This document shows, piece by piece, positions 13,501-21,224 of a stretch of 64,000 bases of DNA. The stretch comes from Stomoxys calcitrans. Its lineage: Eukaryota; Arthropoda; Insecta; Diptera; Muscidae. Numbering within the stretch: position 1 is the stretch's first letter; each line of letters begins with the position of its first letter. The position numbers and the translations under genes were made by a program. The stretch covers positions 48,201,169 through 48,265,168 of the forward strand of contig NC_081554.1 in NCBI RefSeq assembly GCF_963082655.1, read 5' to 3'. The notes beneath the pieces are model-generated. The model worked only from the letters and a program-made list of their open reading frames with translations, did no database searches and was not told where the DNA came from.

Positions 13501-16500
13501 AAAATTGGTACTGTGAGTTATGTTAGGCCCTTCGATATATTTCTGCAATTTGGCCCAGATCGGCCCAGATTTGGATATAGCTGCCATATAGACCGATCCT
13601 CCGATTTAGGGTCTTAGGCCAGTAAAAGACACATTTATTATCCGATTTTGCTGAAATTTGGGACAGTGAGTTGTCTTAGGCCCTTCTACATCCTTCGTCA
13701 ATTTGGCTCAGATCGGTCCAGATTTGGTTATAGCTGCCATATAGACCGATCCTCCGATTTGGGGTCTTAGCCCATAAAGTACACATTTATTATCCGATTT
13801 TGCTGAAATTTGGGACAGTGAGTTGTCTAAGGCCTTTCGACATTTTTCTTCAATGTTGCCCAGATAGGTCCAGATTTGGTTATGGCTGCCTTATAGACCG
13901 ATCCTCCGATTTAGGATCGTAGGCCCATAAAATCCATATTTATTATCCGATTTTGCTGAAATTTGGGACAGTGAGTTGTGTTAGGCCCTTCGACATATTT
14001 CTGCAATTTGGCCCAGATCGGTCCAGATTTGGATATAGCTGCCATATAGACCGATCCTCCGATTTAGGGTCTTAGGCCAGTAAAAGACACATTTATTATC
14101 CGATTTTGCTGAAAATTGGGACAGTAAGTTGTCTTAGGCCCTTCAACATATTTCCGCAATTTGGCCCAGATCGGTCCAGATTTGGTTATAGCTGCCATAT
14201 AGACCGATCCCCCGATTTAGGATCTTAGGCCCATAAAATCCACATTTATTATTCGATTTTGCTGAAATTTGGGACAGTGAGTTGTGTTAGGACACTTGAC
14301 ATCTTTCTTCAATTTGGCCCAGATTGGTTCAGATTTGGTTATAGCTATCATATAGACCGATCCTCCGATTTAGGATCTTAGGCCCATAAAAGCCACATTT
14401 ATTATCCGATTTTGCTGAAATTTGGGACAGTGAGTTGTCCTAGGCCTTTCGACATCTTTCTTCAATTTGGCCTAGATCGGTTCAGATTTGGATATAGCTG
14501 TCATATAGACCGATCCTCCGATTTAAAGTCTTAGGCCCATAAAAGCCACATTTATAATCCGATTTAGCTGAAATTTGGGACAGTGAGTTGTGTTAGGCCC
14601 TTCGATATTCCTGTTCAATTTGGCTCATATCGGTCCAGATTTGGATATAGCTGCCATATAGACCGATCCTCCGATTTAGGGTTCAAGGCCCATAAAAGCC
14701 ACATTTAATATCCGATTTTGCTGAAAATTGGGACAGTGAGTTGTCTTAGGCCCTTCGACATTCCTGTTCAATTTGGCCAAGATCGGTCCAGATTTGGATT
14801 TAGCTGCCATATAGACGAATCCTCCGATTTAGGGTCTTAGGCCCATAAAAGACACATTTATTATCCGATTTTGCTGAAATTTGGGACAGTGAGTTGTCTT
14901 AGGCCCTTCTACATCATTCGTCAATTTGGCCTAGATCGGTTCAGATTTGGATATAGCTCCCATATAGACCGATTTCTCTATTTAAGGTCTTAGGCCCATA
15001 AAAGCCATATATATAATCCGATTTAGCTGAAATTTGGGACAGTGAGTTGTGTTCCTTCGACATTCCTGTTCAATTCGGCCCATTTCGGTCCAGATTTGGA
15101 TATAGCTGCCATATAGACCGATCCTCCGATTTAGGGTCTTAGGCCCATAAAAGCCACATTTAATATCCGATTTTGCTGAAAATTGGGACAGTGAGTTGTC
15201 TTAGGCCCTTCGACATTCCTGTTCAATTTTGCCAAGATCGGTCTAGATTTGGATATAGCTGCCATATAGACGAATCCTCCGATTTAGGGTCTTAGGCCCA
15301 TAAAAGACACATTTATTATCTGATTTTGCTGAAATTTGGGACAGTGATTTCTGCAATCTGGCCCGGATTTGGATATAGCTGCCATATAGACCGATCCTCC
15401 GATTTAGGGTCTAAGGCCCATAAAAGCCACATTAATAATCCGATGTCGCCGAAATTTGGGACAGTGAGTTGTCTTAGGCCTTTCGACATTTTTCTTCAAT
15501 GTGGCTCAGATCGGTCCAGATTTGGTTATAGCTGCCATATAGACCGATCCTCCGATTTGGGGTCTTAGCCCATAAAGTACACATTTATTATCCGATTTTG
15601 CTGAAATTTGGGACAGTGAGTTGTCTTAGGCCTTTCGACATCGTTCTTCAATTGGGCCCAGATCGGTCCAGATTTGGTTATAGCTGCCATATAGACCGAT
15701 CCTCCGATTTAGGGTTTTAGGCCCATAAAAGACACATTTATTATGCGATTTTGCTGAAATTCGGGATAGTGAGTTGTCTTAGGCCTTTCGACAACTTTCT
15801 ACAATTTGGCCCAGATCGGTTCAGATTTGGATATAGCTGCCATATGGACCGATATCTCGATTTAAGGTTTTGGGCCCATAAAAGGCGCATTTATTGTCCG
15901 ATGTCGCCGAAATTTGGAACAATGAGTAAATTTAAGCTACTTGATATACTTCTGCAATATGGTACAGATCGGTCCAGATTTGGCTATAGCTGTAATGTAG
16001 ACCGATCTCTCGGTTTAAGGTTTTGGGCCCATAAAAGACGCATTTATTGTCCGATGTCGGTGAAATTTGAGACAGTGAGTTGTGTTAGACTCCTCGACGG
16101 CCTTATACAATTTGGCCCAAATCGTTTCAGATTTGCATATAGCTGCCATATAGAGCGATATCTCGATTTAAAGTCTTGGCCCCATAGAAGGCGTATTTAT
16201 AATCCGATTTCACTGAAATTTGACACAATGACTTATGTTAGGCTTTTCGACATCCGCATCGTATATGGTTCAGATCGGTTTATTTTTAGATATAGCTCCT
16301 GTACTTTTTAATAGTTGGTCCAAATCGGAACATATTTCGATATAGCTACTATGGGGCATATGGTGTGCAGTTTTCACCGCATTTTGATGAAAGGTGGTTT
16401 ACATATATAACCGACGTGTTGGGTATGCAAAGTTCGGCCGGCCGAATTTAAAGCCATTTTACTTGTTTCAACATCTTTGATAGGCAAAATTTTGCTGAAG

Positions 16501-19500
16501 TAAGCAGGCATCTTGAAAAGTTCATTCATGTTTTAGATGTCGTGAACGCTAGACAAAAGAGTAGTGGTATTGAAAAAACTCGGAAAGTCTTTAAACTTGA
16601 ACTTTGGTTCATTTCTCTAGTCGTTATATAGCCGTATTACTATTTCGTAACGAATAATGAATTGACCCATGGGTCCACCATTAAGGACACCTTAGCCATT
16701 CTGTTTCGCCTTTGTTACTTAGCTGAGTAAATGACTTAAAATGTAGCTTTCTTCATATTATGTTGCTNNNNNNNNNNNNNNNNNNNNNNNNNNNNNNNNN
16801 NNNNNNNNNNNNNNNNNNNNNNNNNNNNNNNNNNNNNNNNNNNNNNNNNNNNNNNNNNNNNNNNNNNNNNNNNNNNNNNNNNNNNNNNNNNNNNNNNNNN
16901 NNNNNNNNNNNNNNNNNNNNNNNNNNNNNNNNNNNNNNNNNNNNNNNNNNNNNNNNNNNNNNNNNNNCCAGGTGCAGATGAGAAAGCAGTGGAACCACTC
17001 TTCCTCAGGACACTGGACATTTGCGGTTTGGAGGGTTACTCCTTAGATGCTTCACTTGCTACTGCTGCTGAAGTACCTCTTGTGTTCCGTCCTTCCCGGC
17101 AGGAGCTCATCTTGAGGCCAATCCAACCGGATGACCCACCCACACAGGGCTTGTCGGGTACCATTTCGATGCCTTCAACTCCTGTTTTGATCACAGCAGG
17201 GGGATTTTCAGTCTCCTGCACTCCGCCAGACTTAAGAGATATGGTTGATTATTCCTTAGACAAGTGTTCAGCAACAACTATTGAGTTGTGTCCTGTCTCA
17301 AGTTGTTGACTTCCGTTTTGATCGTGGCAGGGAGTTTTCAGTCTTTTGCACTCCGCCAGACTTAAGAGATGTGGTTTATTGTTCCTCGGACAAGTGTTGT
17401 AAACTCCTGATTCTCTAAACACAACGCTTCTATACATTTTCAGTCTTAAGTTGTTGAATCCATAGGATTTGTTGTGGTCTGCGAGACAGCCGGAGTTTAG
17501 TACGAATACTACAAGTCTCCGGTCTCCGGTTGTCGCCAGTCTGATCCAATCTACCGATCTTCCATTCGGTGTTTGAAAGTTTGGGATAACAGTCCCTTAG
17601 TCTCCCAAGTACGGATTCAGGATCTAAGGGAATCCTTGTTATTGGTCGAGAAGGAATATCTACCTTCTTGACTAAATCCAGCGCTGCGCCTGGCCAAATC
17701 TCGCCAATCTTTTTTTAGGTACTACGATACATTTACAGTTGAGCGTTGGTCCCCAAAAGCAATTAATTTGTATCGGTCCCGATACCAGCCCGCGTCGTCA
17801 CAAACTGGAGGAGGCCCAGGCAATTCCGTAAGGACATCAGAGTATGCAGATGACGACAGTCCATTGATTATTCCACTCCAATTGCTCCTAGATATGCGGC
17901 CCTGTTCTTCGCCTTTGTCGATAACTACCATCACCAAGCAGTCTTAAGCGGTATTATCAAAGGTTCTTAGACCCGTATTATTATTGTTTGTCTTAGTTAT
18001 GTTGGGCATGAGATGCCATCCAGGTGTCCGCAGCCTTTTTGCTGACTACTGTGCTGTTTGCGTTGAAGTGTAGCCTGCCCTATTAAGGGGGCCTCTCTCC
18101 TTATCGGCGAGAGTTTAAGATCATAAGCACCAAGCCAAGCCATTCTCTTATTGGCTTGCCGGAGAAAACCTAGGCATGCGAAGATTAAGAAATGAATCCT
18201 ATGTCTACGTCAAAAGACCCTGGTGACCAGTCATCTGTCGACTTATCTCTCCCAAGCACCCAAGCCAACCTCACATTGGTTTACCGGCAAAGACTTAGGC
18301 ATGCGAAGATAAAATAGGTTCAGCCTTGTGCTTAAGACAAAAGCCTATGCTGACCAGTCATCTGTCGGCTTGTGGAGCCTTGCGTAGCCGCTATCGTAGC
18401 TATCCTTGAGTGACCTAAATTTGTTTCGAAAATAACTCACTATTACGAGTCAACGTCAACTCCACTCAAAGGCAAAGTTTCCTCCAAATCGGATCATAAC
18501 TACTCCCTCTAGAGGCTCAAGAAGTCAAATTAGGACAACAGTTTATATGGGAGCTATATCAGTTTGTGGACCAATTTTAACCATACTCGTCGCAGTTGTT
18601 GGAAGTCATAACAAAAACAAGTCACACAAATATTAGCCAAATCGGATAAGAATTGCGCCCTTTAACGTACAAGAAGTCAAAATCCAATATCGGTTTATAT
18701 GGCAGCTATATCAAAACATGGACCGATGTGGCCCATTTACAGTCCCAACCAACCTACACTATTACGAAGTAATGGTGCACAATTTCAAGCGCCTTGCTTT
18801 ATTGCTTCGAAAGTTTGACGGACGGAAGGAGATGGCTAAATCGGCATAGAATGTCAAGACGTTCAAGAATATGGCAGCTACATCAAAACATGAACCGATA
18901 TGGCCCATTTACAATCCCAACCGACCTACGACAAAATTCCTGTTAAAATATTTATACCCTACACCACCACTGTGATACAGGGTATTATAGATTTGTGCAT
19001 TTCTTTGCATTGCTAAGAGGGAAAAGAGCTCGACCCATTGATAAGTATGCCGATCGGCTCAGAATCACTTTCTGATTCGATTTAGCCATGTCCGTCTGTC
19101 CGTCTGTGAGTCCATGTATGCTTGTAATCAAAGTGCAGGTCGTTTTTGTTGTTTAATCATCACGAAATTTTGCATATATCACTTTTTTGGCCCAAGGACG
19201 AACGATAAAAATCGGTTTAGATTTAGATATAGCTCGCATATAAAGGGTGATTTTTTTGAGGTTAGGATTTTCATGCATTAGTATTTGACAGATCACGTGG
19301 GATTTCAGACATGGTGTCAAAGAGAAAGATGCTCAGTATGCTTTGACATTTCATCATGAATAGACTTACTAACGAGCAACGCTTGCAAATCATTGAATTT
19401 TATTACCAAAATCAGTGTTCGGTTCGAAATGTGTTCATTCACCGTAACGTTGCGTCCAACAGCATCTTTGAAAAAATACGGTCCAATGATTCCACCAGCG

Positions 19501-21224
19501 TACAAACCACACCAAACAGTGCATGTTTCGGGATGCATGGGCAGTTCTTGAACGGCTTCTGGTTGCTCTTCACTCCAAATGCGGCAATTTTGCTTATTTA
19601 CGTAGCCATTCAACCAGAAATGAGCCTCATCGCTGAACGGTGAATGAACACATTTCGAACCGAACACTGATTTTGGTAATAAAATTCAATGATTTGCAAG
19701 CGTTGCTCGTTAGTAAGTCTATTCATGATGAAATGTCAAAGCATACTGAGCATCTTTCTCTTTGACACCATGTCTGAAATCCCACGTGATCTGTCAAATA
19801 CTAATGCATGAAAATCCTAACCTCAAAAAAATCACCCTTTATATGTATCGCCCGATTTGCACTTAAATTGCCGTAGTAAGGACAATTTTCAACCGATCTG
19901 CACAAAATTGCGCATGGATTGTTTTGTTACTGATTTTAACATATTTGCAAGATTTCATCAAAATCGGTTCAGATTTAGATATAGCTTCCATATATATGTA
20001 TCGCCCGATTTGCACTTAAATGGCCGCAGTAGCTACAATTTTCAACCGATCTGCACAAAATTTGGCATGGATTGTTTTGTTACTGATTTTAACATATCTG
20101 CAAATTTTCATCAAAATCGGTTCAGATTTAGATATAGCTCCCATATATATGTATCGCCCGATTTGCACTTAAATGGCCGTAGTAGCTAAAATTTTCAACC
20201 GATCTGCACAAAATTTGGCACGGATTGTTTTGCTACTGATCTTAACATATCTGCTAGATTTCATCAAAATCGGTGCAGATTTAGATATAGCTCCCATATA
20301 TATATATCGCCAGATTTGCACTTAAATGGCCATAGTAGCTACAATTTTCAACCGATCTGCACAAAATTGGGCATAGATTGTTTCGTTAACGATTTTAACA
20401 TATTTGCGAAATTTCCTGAAAATCGGTGCAGATTTAGATATAGCTCCCATATATATGAATCGCCCGATTGGCATTTATATGGCCGTAGTAACAACAATTT
20501 TCAAACGATCTGTTTAATAGTCGGTTCAGATTTAGATATAGCTCTCATATACATATATATTTATATATTGCCCGAATTTATAATTGTAGGGTAGGTGTAG
20601 GGTATCATATAGTCGGCTCTGCTCGACTTTTGCCTTTCCTTACTGGTTTCTTTTTTGATTTTCTGACAATTTGGTTTTTACCATTTCGATTTTCATAATA
20701 TAAATTATAAAAGATGTGATATTTTTAAAAAAATATTTATCAAATTAATTTTTATTGACAATTTGTTTGAAGTTTTATTCACAGGCATTATTTTTTTCAA
20801 AATTTTCGTTGATTTTAGAATTATAATTATTTATGTATGCACTTATTTGTTATCATTTTTTAAACAAAAAAAACTGCTATAGATGGAATTACCTTTTCGT
20901 TATTGTTTATCTTTTGTTTGTAAAATCTCCGTTTCATTCAATAAAAATTTCCCTCCCTTTATTTTCATTTAAAACGAAAAGGCTCTAAAACGTGTGTCCA
21001 GCTATCCAGCATCGGATGGAAATGCTCAAAACAAGGATGCAGCACTTGCAGCAAAACCTAGACGCCACGAGCAGACACAAAGTCAGCATGACTCAGTGGA
21101 AACGTCAACGGAATTCACGCTGGCCAGTGAAAAGCAACATCTGGACCCATCCAATACATCCGTCAATTCGCGCGAACCATTGATCAGTGGCAGTAGTGGT
21201 GCCTCAACGGGTGTGATCCATTAG
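1332..21224 (+). CDS. Trpgamma: Trpgamma, TRPC-family cation channel (gene span, 5' partial)
   Basis: This is a spliced gene for a plasma-membrane non-selective, calcium-permeable cation channel of the TRPC class. Joining 13 exons between 1332 and 12097 gives about 990 residues with matching phases at every junction. Counting from Met at 1333: ankyrin repeats occupy about 1-123, the TRPC zinc site H124-X3-C128-X-C130-X2-C133 follows, then the TRP_2 region, six membrane segments (S1 ~314-337, S2 ~371-387, S3 406-427, S4 ~463-480, S5 491-517, S6 ~594-616), the pore LFW at 565-567 and the TRP box EWKFAR at 628-633. A final 80-residue exon ends at 21224. The match to Drosophila Trpgamma is from family recognition; fly TRPgamma can assemble with TRP/TRPL. 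The N-terminal exon is not seen, and a phase break before the last exon implies a missing exon. Most intron length is transposon-derived. Confidence 0.93.
1642..1784 (+). CDS. Trpgamma: Trpgamma exon: last ankyrin repeat and zinc-site His
   Basis: The acceptor TTCAATTCAG ends at 1641 and the donor GTAAGT starts at 1785. The exon enters in phase 0 and leaves two bases (CG) of an Arg codon. It encodes [20 protein letters not shown] and ends PHDVR; the His is the first ligand of the TRPC-type zinc site completed in the next exon. Confidence 0.92.
1854..2043 (+). CDS. Trpgamma: Trpgamma exon: zinc-site cysteines and TRP_2 region
   Basis: The acceptor CTACTAG ends at 1853 and the donor GTGATT starts at 2044. 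The exon completes the split Arg and then reads CGCDEC, which supplies three Cys after the His of the previous exon. [20 protein letters not shown] and the following [17 protein letters not shown] are typical of the TRP_2 region of TRPC channels. Confidence 0.93.
2106..2288 (+). CDS. Trpgamma: Trpgamma exon: pre-membrane helical linker
   Basis: The acceptor TTTATACAG ends at 2105 and the donor GTATGT starts at 2289; both ends are in phase 0. It encodes 61 residues beginning [20 protein letters not shown] and ending LAIKLRQKR, the helical linker between the ankyrin domain and the first membrane helix in TRPC channels. Confidence 0.92.
2360..2471 (+). CDS. Trpgamma: Trpgamma exon: pre-S1 segment
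   Basis: The acceptor TTTATAG ends at 2359 and the donor GTTAGC starts at 2472. It encodes [20 protein letters not shown] followed by a basic stretch FRRKNM and ALDIIRI. It leaves one base (G) that joins GT of the next exon to make Gly. Confidence 0.88.
2528..2650 (+). CDS. Trpgamma: Trpgamma exon: pre-S1 hydrophobic helix and start of S1
   Basis: The acceptor TTTTGCAG ends at 2527 and the donor GTAAGT starts at 2651. It encodes [20 protein letters not shown], then the beginning of S1 ([15 protein letters not shown]). It leaves one base that joins the next exon to make Phe. Confidence 0.92.
2715..2870 (+). CDS. Trpgamma: Trpgamma exon: S1 end, extracellular loop, S2 start
   Basis: The acceptor TTTACAG ends at 2714 and the donor GTAAGT starts at 2871. 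It encodes [18 protein letters not shown], a loop rich in charged residues, then [11 protein letters not shown] of S2. The following intron is 3.4 kb and filled with repeats. Confidence 0.92.
3017..3242. mobile_element. small MITE-like element with AT-rich core, intron of Trpgamma
   Basis: The termini GGTGGCTGATGAA and TTCATCAGCCACC are exact reverse complements for 13 bases, and the match continues imperfectly to about 22 bases. The core is a simple TAAT/TTAATTAA repeat (about 3065-3165), and near the right end GTAGCAATATTCATCA is tandemly doubled. It has no coding capacity. No unambiguous target-site duplication is visible. Confidence 0.6.
3263..5353 (-). repeat. dispersed element with 11 tandem ~153-bp units
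   Basis: This is a reverse-oriented copy of an abundant family. One end reads AGAGCGTGCAAAGTTTGGCC then GGGCCGAATTTTATATACCC; the other reads TATACCCCCATCGTATGGGG. Between them about 11 tandem units of roughly 153 bases carry GATCGGTTTATATGGCAGCT and TGCGCCCTCTAGAGGCTTAA. The family has no ORF. It lies in the Trpgamma intron 2871-6237. Confidence 0.8.
5414..6020 (-). repeat. second, truncated dispersed-element copy
   Basis: It starts AAACAAGTAAAAGTGTGCCG then GGGAACCCACCACCATGG, the end signature of the family at 3263. It carries three to four degraded internal units (GAAGATCGGTATACTTGG and similar), and its far end is missing. It sits in the same intron directly after the first copy. Confidence 0.65.
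6238..6646 (+). CDS. Trpgamma: Trpgamma exon: S2 to S5
   Basis: The acceptor TTATTTCAG ends at 6237 and the donor GTGAGT starts at 6647. This 409-base exon completes Gly from the previous exon and encodes S2 end, S3 ([19 protein letters not shown]), S4 ([15 protein letters not shown]) and S5 ([20 protein letters not shown]). It leaves TG, which joins G to make Trp. The open frame is unbroken, in contrast to the degraded repeats just upstream. Confidence 0.95.
6711..6827 (+). CDS. Trpgamma: Trpgamma exon: outer pore turret
   Basis: The acceptor CATTTAAG ends at 6710 and the donor GTATGT starts at 6828. It encodes [20 protein letters not shown] followed by [18 protein letters not shown], the S5-to-pore loop. 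NGT is a possible N-glycosylation sequon facing outside. It leaves AA, which joins T to make Asn. Confidence 0.92.
6893..7088 (+). CDS. Trpgamma: Trpgamma exon: pore helix and S6
   Basis: The acceptor CTCCTTCAG ends at 6892 and the donor GTAAGT starts at 7089. It encodes the pore helix with the TRPC hallmark LFW ([20 protein letters not shown]) and S6 ([20 protein letters not shown]). It ends in phase 0 just before the TRP box. The next intron (7089-10854) is 3.8 kb and nearly all transposon sequence. Confidence 0.95.
7193..7428. mobile_element. mariner-type MITE (236 bp)
   Basis: The termini are perfect inverted repeats of about 32 bases beginning TTGGGTTGCCCAAAAAG and ending CTTTTTGGGCAACCCAA, flanked by TA on both sides (7191-7192 and 7429-7430), the mariner target duplication. 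The TIR resembles mariners of the cecropia/Hsmar1 type (family knowledge). The interior has no transposase, so it is a deletion derivative. It is inserted in a family-B repeat within the Trpgamma intron 7089-10854. Confidence 0.88.
7530..8180 (+). pseudogene. Jockey-like non-LTR retroelement relic: 5' part
   Basis: The plus strand carries a degraded ORF with a Cys/His PHD-like motif ([20 protein letters not shown], then C-x2-C) as found upstream of the endonuclease in fly Jockey-like elements. From about 8000 the endonuclease begins ([11 protein letters not shown], then AAIQETKLT at 8051-8077, the EEP Mg-binding Glu motif). Stops and frameshifts break it. The block at 7537-7615 recurs at 23185-23285, 23677-23755 and 30861-30965. 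Confidence 0.7.
8180..8575 (-). repeat. family A copy inserted in the retroelement relic
   Basis: This is the reverse complement of the unit at 764-1195: GAGAAGCTTAGCTGTGAGCT, CCGCGACTGTCATTGC-type sequence, ACTGAGTGCCTATGA, and an end GTGGCTACAACAACAACAAC. It separates the two halves of the endonuclease, so it was inserted after the retroelement. The CAA-rich end behaves like the 3' tail of a retroposed sequence. Confidence 0.65.
8576..9880 (+). pseudogene. Jockey-like retroelement relic: endonuclease end and RT start
   Basis: The endonuclease resumes with NVYIPP-like sequence, then LGDFNAH (about 8778-8798) and GADHLPL (about 8989-9007); these two motifs and the earlier IQETKL are the EEP hallmarks. 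From about 9160 follow reverse-transcriptase N-terminal pieces: [40 protein letters not shown] and [20 protein letters not shown]. Several frameshifts and stops are present, a short segment near 8955-9010 is partly repeated at 9061-9140, and the rest of RT is absent. Confidence 0.75.
10003..10320 (+). mobile_element. tRNA-derived SINE
   Basis: The head has a degenerate A box (about 10009-10024) and a B box GGTTCGAATTC (10044-10054), the internal RNA polymerase III promoter layout. The body reads GCCATGTAAAAACTTCTCTC, CACTGCGGCACGGCATTCGG and CTTGAATCGGACTGCACTC-like sequence. Truncated relatives occur at 92-225, 28975-29190 and 32005-32075. It lies in the Trpgamma intron before the TRP-box exon. 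Confidence 0.7.
10205..10770 (+). repeat. three tandem composite units (SINE 3' end + family B)
   Basis: A ~172-base unit is repeated three times. Each begins TTATCATTGAGCTTAAAC, continues ATTGATATGTGGGAAGTTTA and ends with the reverse of family B (CAGAAATCGTGATCCACC, then AAAACAGCATGCACTTGCCC). The third copy runs on into more family B sequence (AATATGATCTCGAGCTGG). The copies are similar but not identical. Confidence 0.75.
10855..11049 (+). CDS. Trpgamma: Trpgamma exon: TRP box
   Basis: The acceptor GGCTTTTAG ends at 10854 and the donor GTATGT starts at 11050; both ends are in phase 0. It begins ERADI then EWKFAR, the TRP box that couples S6 to the cytoplasmic domain, then [20 protein letters not shown], and ends REHLKTIR. 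Confidence 0.95.
11120..11345 (+). CDS. Trpgamma: Trpgamma exon: proximal C-terminal coiled region
   Basis: The acceptor CCATTTCAG ends at 11119 and the donor GTAAAA starts at 11346. It encodes [20 protein letters not shown], then a charged helical stretch ([20 protein letters not shown]) and ends in a Gly-rich turn. The helix is the conserved C-terminal helix of TRPC-type channels. Confidence 0.93.
11414..12097 (+). CDS. Trpgamma: Trpgamma exon: Ser/Thr/Asn-rich cytoplasmic tail
   Basis: The acceptor CTTTACAG ends at 11413 and the best donor, GTAATT, starts at 12098. It encodes a basic start ([18 protein letters not shown]), a low-complexity Ser/Thr/Asn tail, and a conserved-looking basic block [20 protein letters not shown]. 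It leaves one base (phase 1). If the donor is not used, the frame continues 17 codons to TAA at 12148-12150. Confidence 0.85.
12098..12150 (+). other. possible read-through C-terminus of Trpgamma
   Basis: Without splicing at 12098 the frame runs on for 17 codons and stops at 12148-12150. This would give a shorter tail. It may be an intron-retention isoform or simply unused intron sequence; nothing in the sequence decides. Confidence 0.25.
12151..13001. other. intron DNA without recognised feature
   Basis: I see no exon, TIR or known repeat. The short sequence CGAATCTCCCCG recurs once (about 12707 and 12736). A missing Trpgamma exon could lie here, but none is evident. Confidence 0.4.
13002..16468 (+). 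repeat. dispersed element with ~20 tandem ~153-bp units
   Basis: This is the longest family member. The left end is TTTTTATACCCACCACCG, followed by GGTATATTCGTTTTGTCATT and the CCGTCTGTCTGTTG tract; the right end is GTTCGGCCGGCCGAATTTAA and ACTTGTTT. In between about 20 units carry CCATATAGACCGATCCTCCG, ATTATCCGATTTTGCTGAAA and GGCCCAGATCGGTCCAGATT. Some adjacent units are more alike than distant ones, indicating local duplication. Apparent ORFs (such as 15751-16311) are read-through of the units. It lies in the large Trpgamma intron. Confidence 0.85.
16469..16767. other. intron DNA without recognised feature
   Basis: No repeat signature, exon or TIR is recognised before the assembly gap. 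Confidence 0.4.
16768..16967. other. assembly gap (200 N)
   Basis: Exactly 200 Ns suggest a scaffold gap of estimated or default size. It lies in the Trpgamma intron where an exon appears to be missing. Confidence 0.98.
16968..18475. repeat. intron DNA with two pairs of local direct repeats
   Basis: One pair (about 17190-17270 and 17320-17398) shares CACTCCGCCAGACTTAAGAG and GACAAGTGTT. Another (about 18127-18245 and 18255-18372) shares TAGGCATGCGAAGAT and TGACCAGTCATCTGTCG. An open frame at 16989-17309 is Pro/Ser/Thr-rich, crosses a repeated unit and resembles nothing I recognise. I cannot assign the stretch. Confidence 0.5.
18476..18945 (-). repeat. dispersed-element fragment (reverse)
   Basis: Internal units of the 3263-type family appear here: ACTCCCTCTAGAGGCTCAAG, TATCGGTTTATATGGCAGCT and CCAACCTACAC. 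The end with GGGCCGAA is missing. The next family member starts immediately after it in the opposite direction. Confidence 0.65.
18946..20652 (+). repeat. dispersed element, third subfamily, split by a foldback mariner
   Basis: The left end reads TTTATACCCTACACCACCAC with the CCGTCTGTCCGTCTG tract near 19088. About five ~155-base units (ATCGCCCGATTTGCACTTAA, GATTTAGATATAGCTCCCAT) run from 19843 to 20560; the right end is GGGTATCATATAGTCGGCTC. The copy is interrupted by the element at 19243-19839, which sits in a TA of the first unit. Confidence 0.75.
19243..19839 (-). mobile_element. foldback mariner derivative with transposase fragment
   Basis: Arms 19243-19445 and 19637-19839 are 203-base inverted repeats in which I found no mismatch. 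The ends read AAGGGTGATTTTTTTGAGG, with TA on both sides (19241-19242, 19840-19841). Each arm contains the first transposase codons ([20 protein letters not shown]). The 191-base centre, minus strand, encodes [20 protein letters not shown], with the first catalytic Asp of a mariner transposase, ending [20 protein letters not shown]. So the 5' end was copied inverted onto the other side of an internally deleted element. It cannot encode a full transposase. Confidence 0.88.
20653..20981. other. AT-rich intron end
   Basis: It holds A/T-rich sequence and, from 20948, the pyrimidine tract serving the last Trpgamma exon. Nothing else is seen. Confidence 0.5.
20982..21224 (+). CDS. Trpgamma: Trpgamma, probable last coding exon
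   Basis: A pyrimidine-rich tract (20948-20970) is followed by an AG at 20980-20981 and an open frame of 80 codons to TAG at 21222-21224. It begins [20 protein letters not shown] and ends with [20 protein letters not shown]. The Ser/Gln/Asn-rich composition continues the tail of the preceding exon, and it is the only plausible + strand coding stretch in this part. An in-frame TAA at 20970-20972 fixes the acceptor. It enters in phase 0, which does not fit the phase-1 end at 12097. Confidence 0.65.
   Translation, partial: ALKRVSSYPASDGNAQNKDAALAAKPRRHEQTQSQHDSVETSTEFTLASEKQHLDPSNTSVNSREPLISGSSGASTGVIH

Noticed and set aside
15751..16311. 186-codon ORF in the dispersed element
   Set aside because: It is a periodic read-through of ~153-bp tandem units, with repeating CHIDR-like peptides.
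16736..17020. ORFs spanning the N run
   Set aside because: They consist of unknown residues across the assembly gap.
16989..17309. 106-codon ORF after the gap as the missing Trpgamma exon
   Set aside because: It has no similarity in style to the channel tail, crosses a local direct repeat, and no donor or acceptor with fitting phase stands out.
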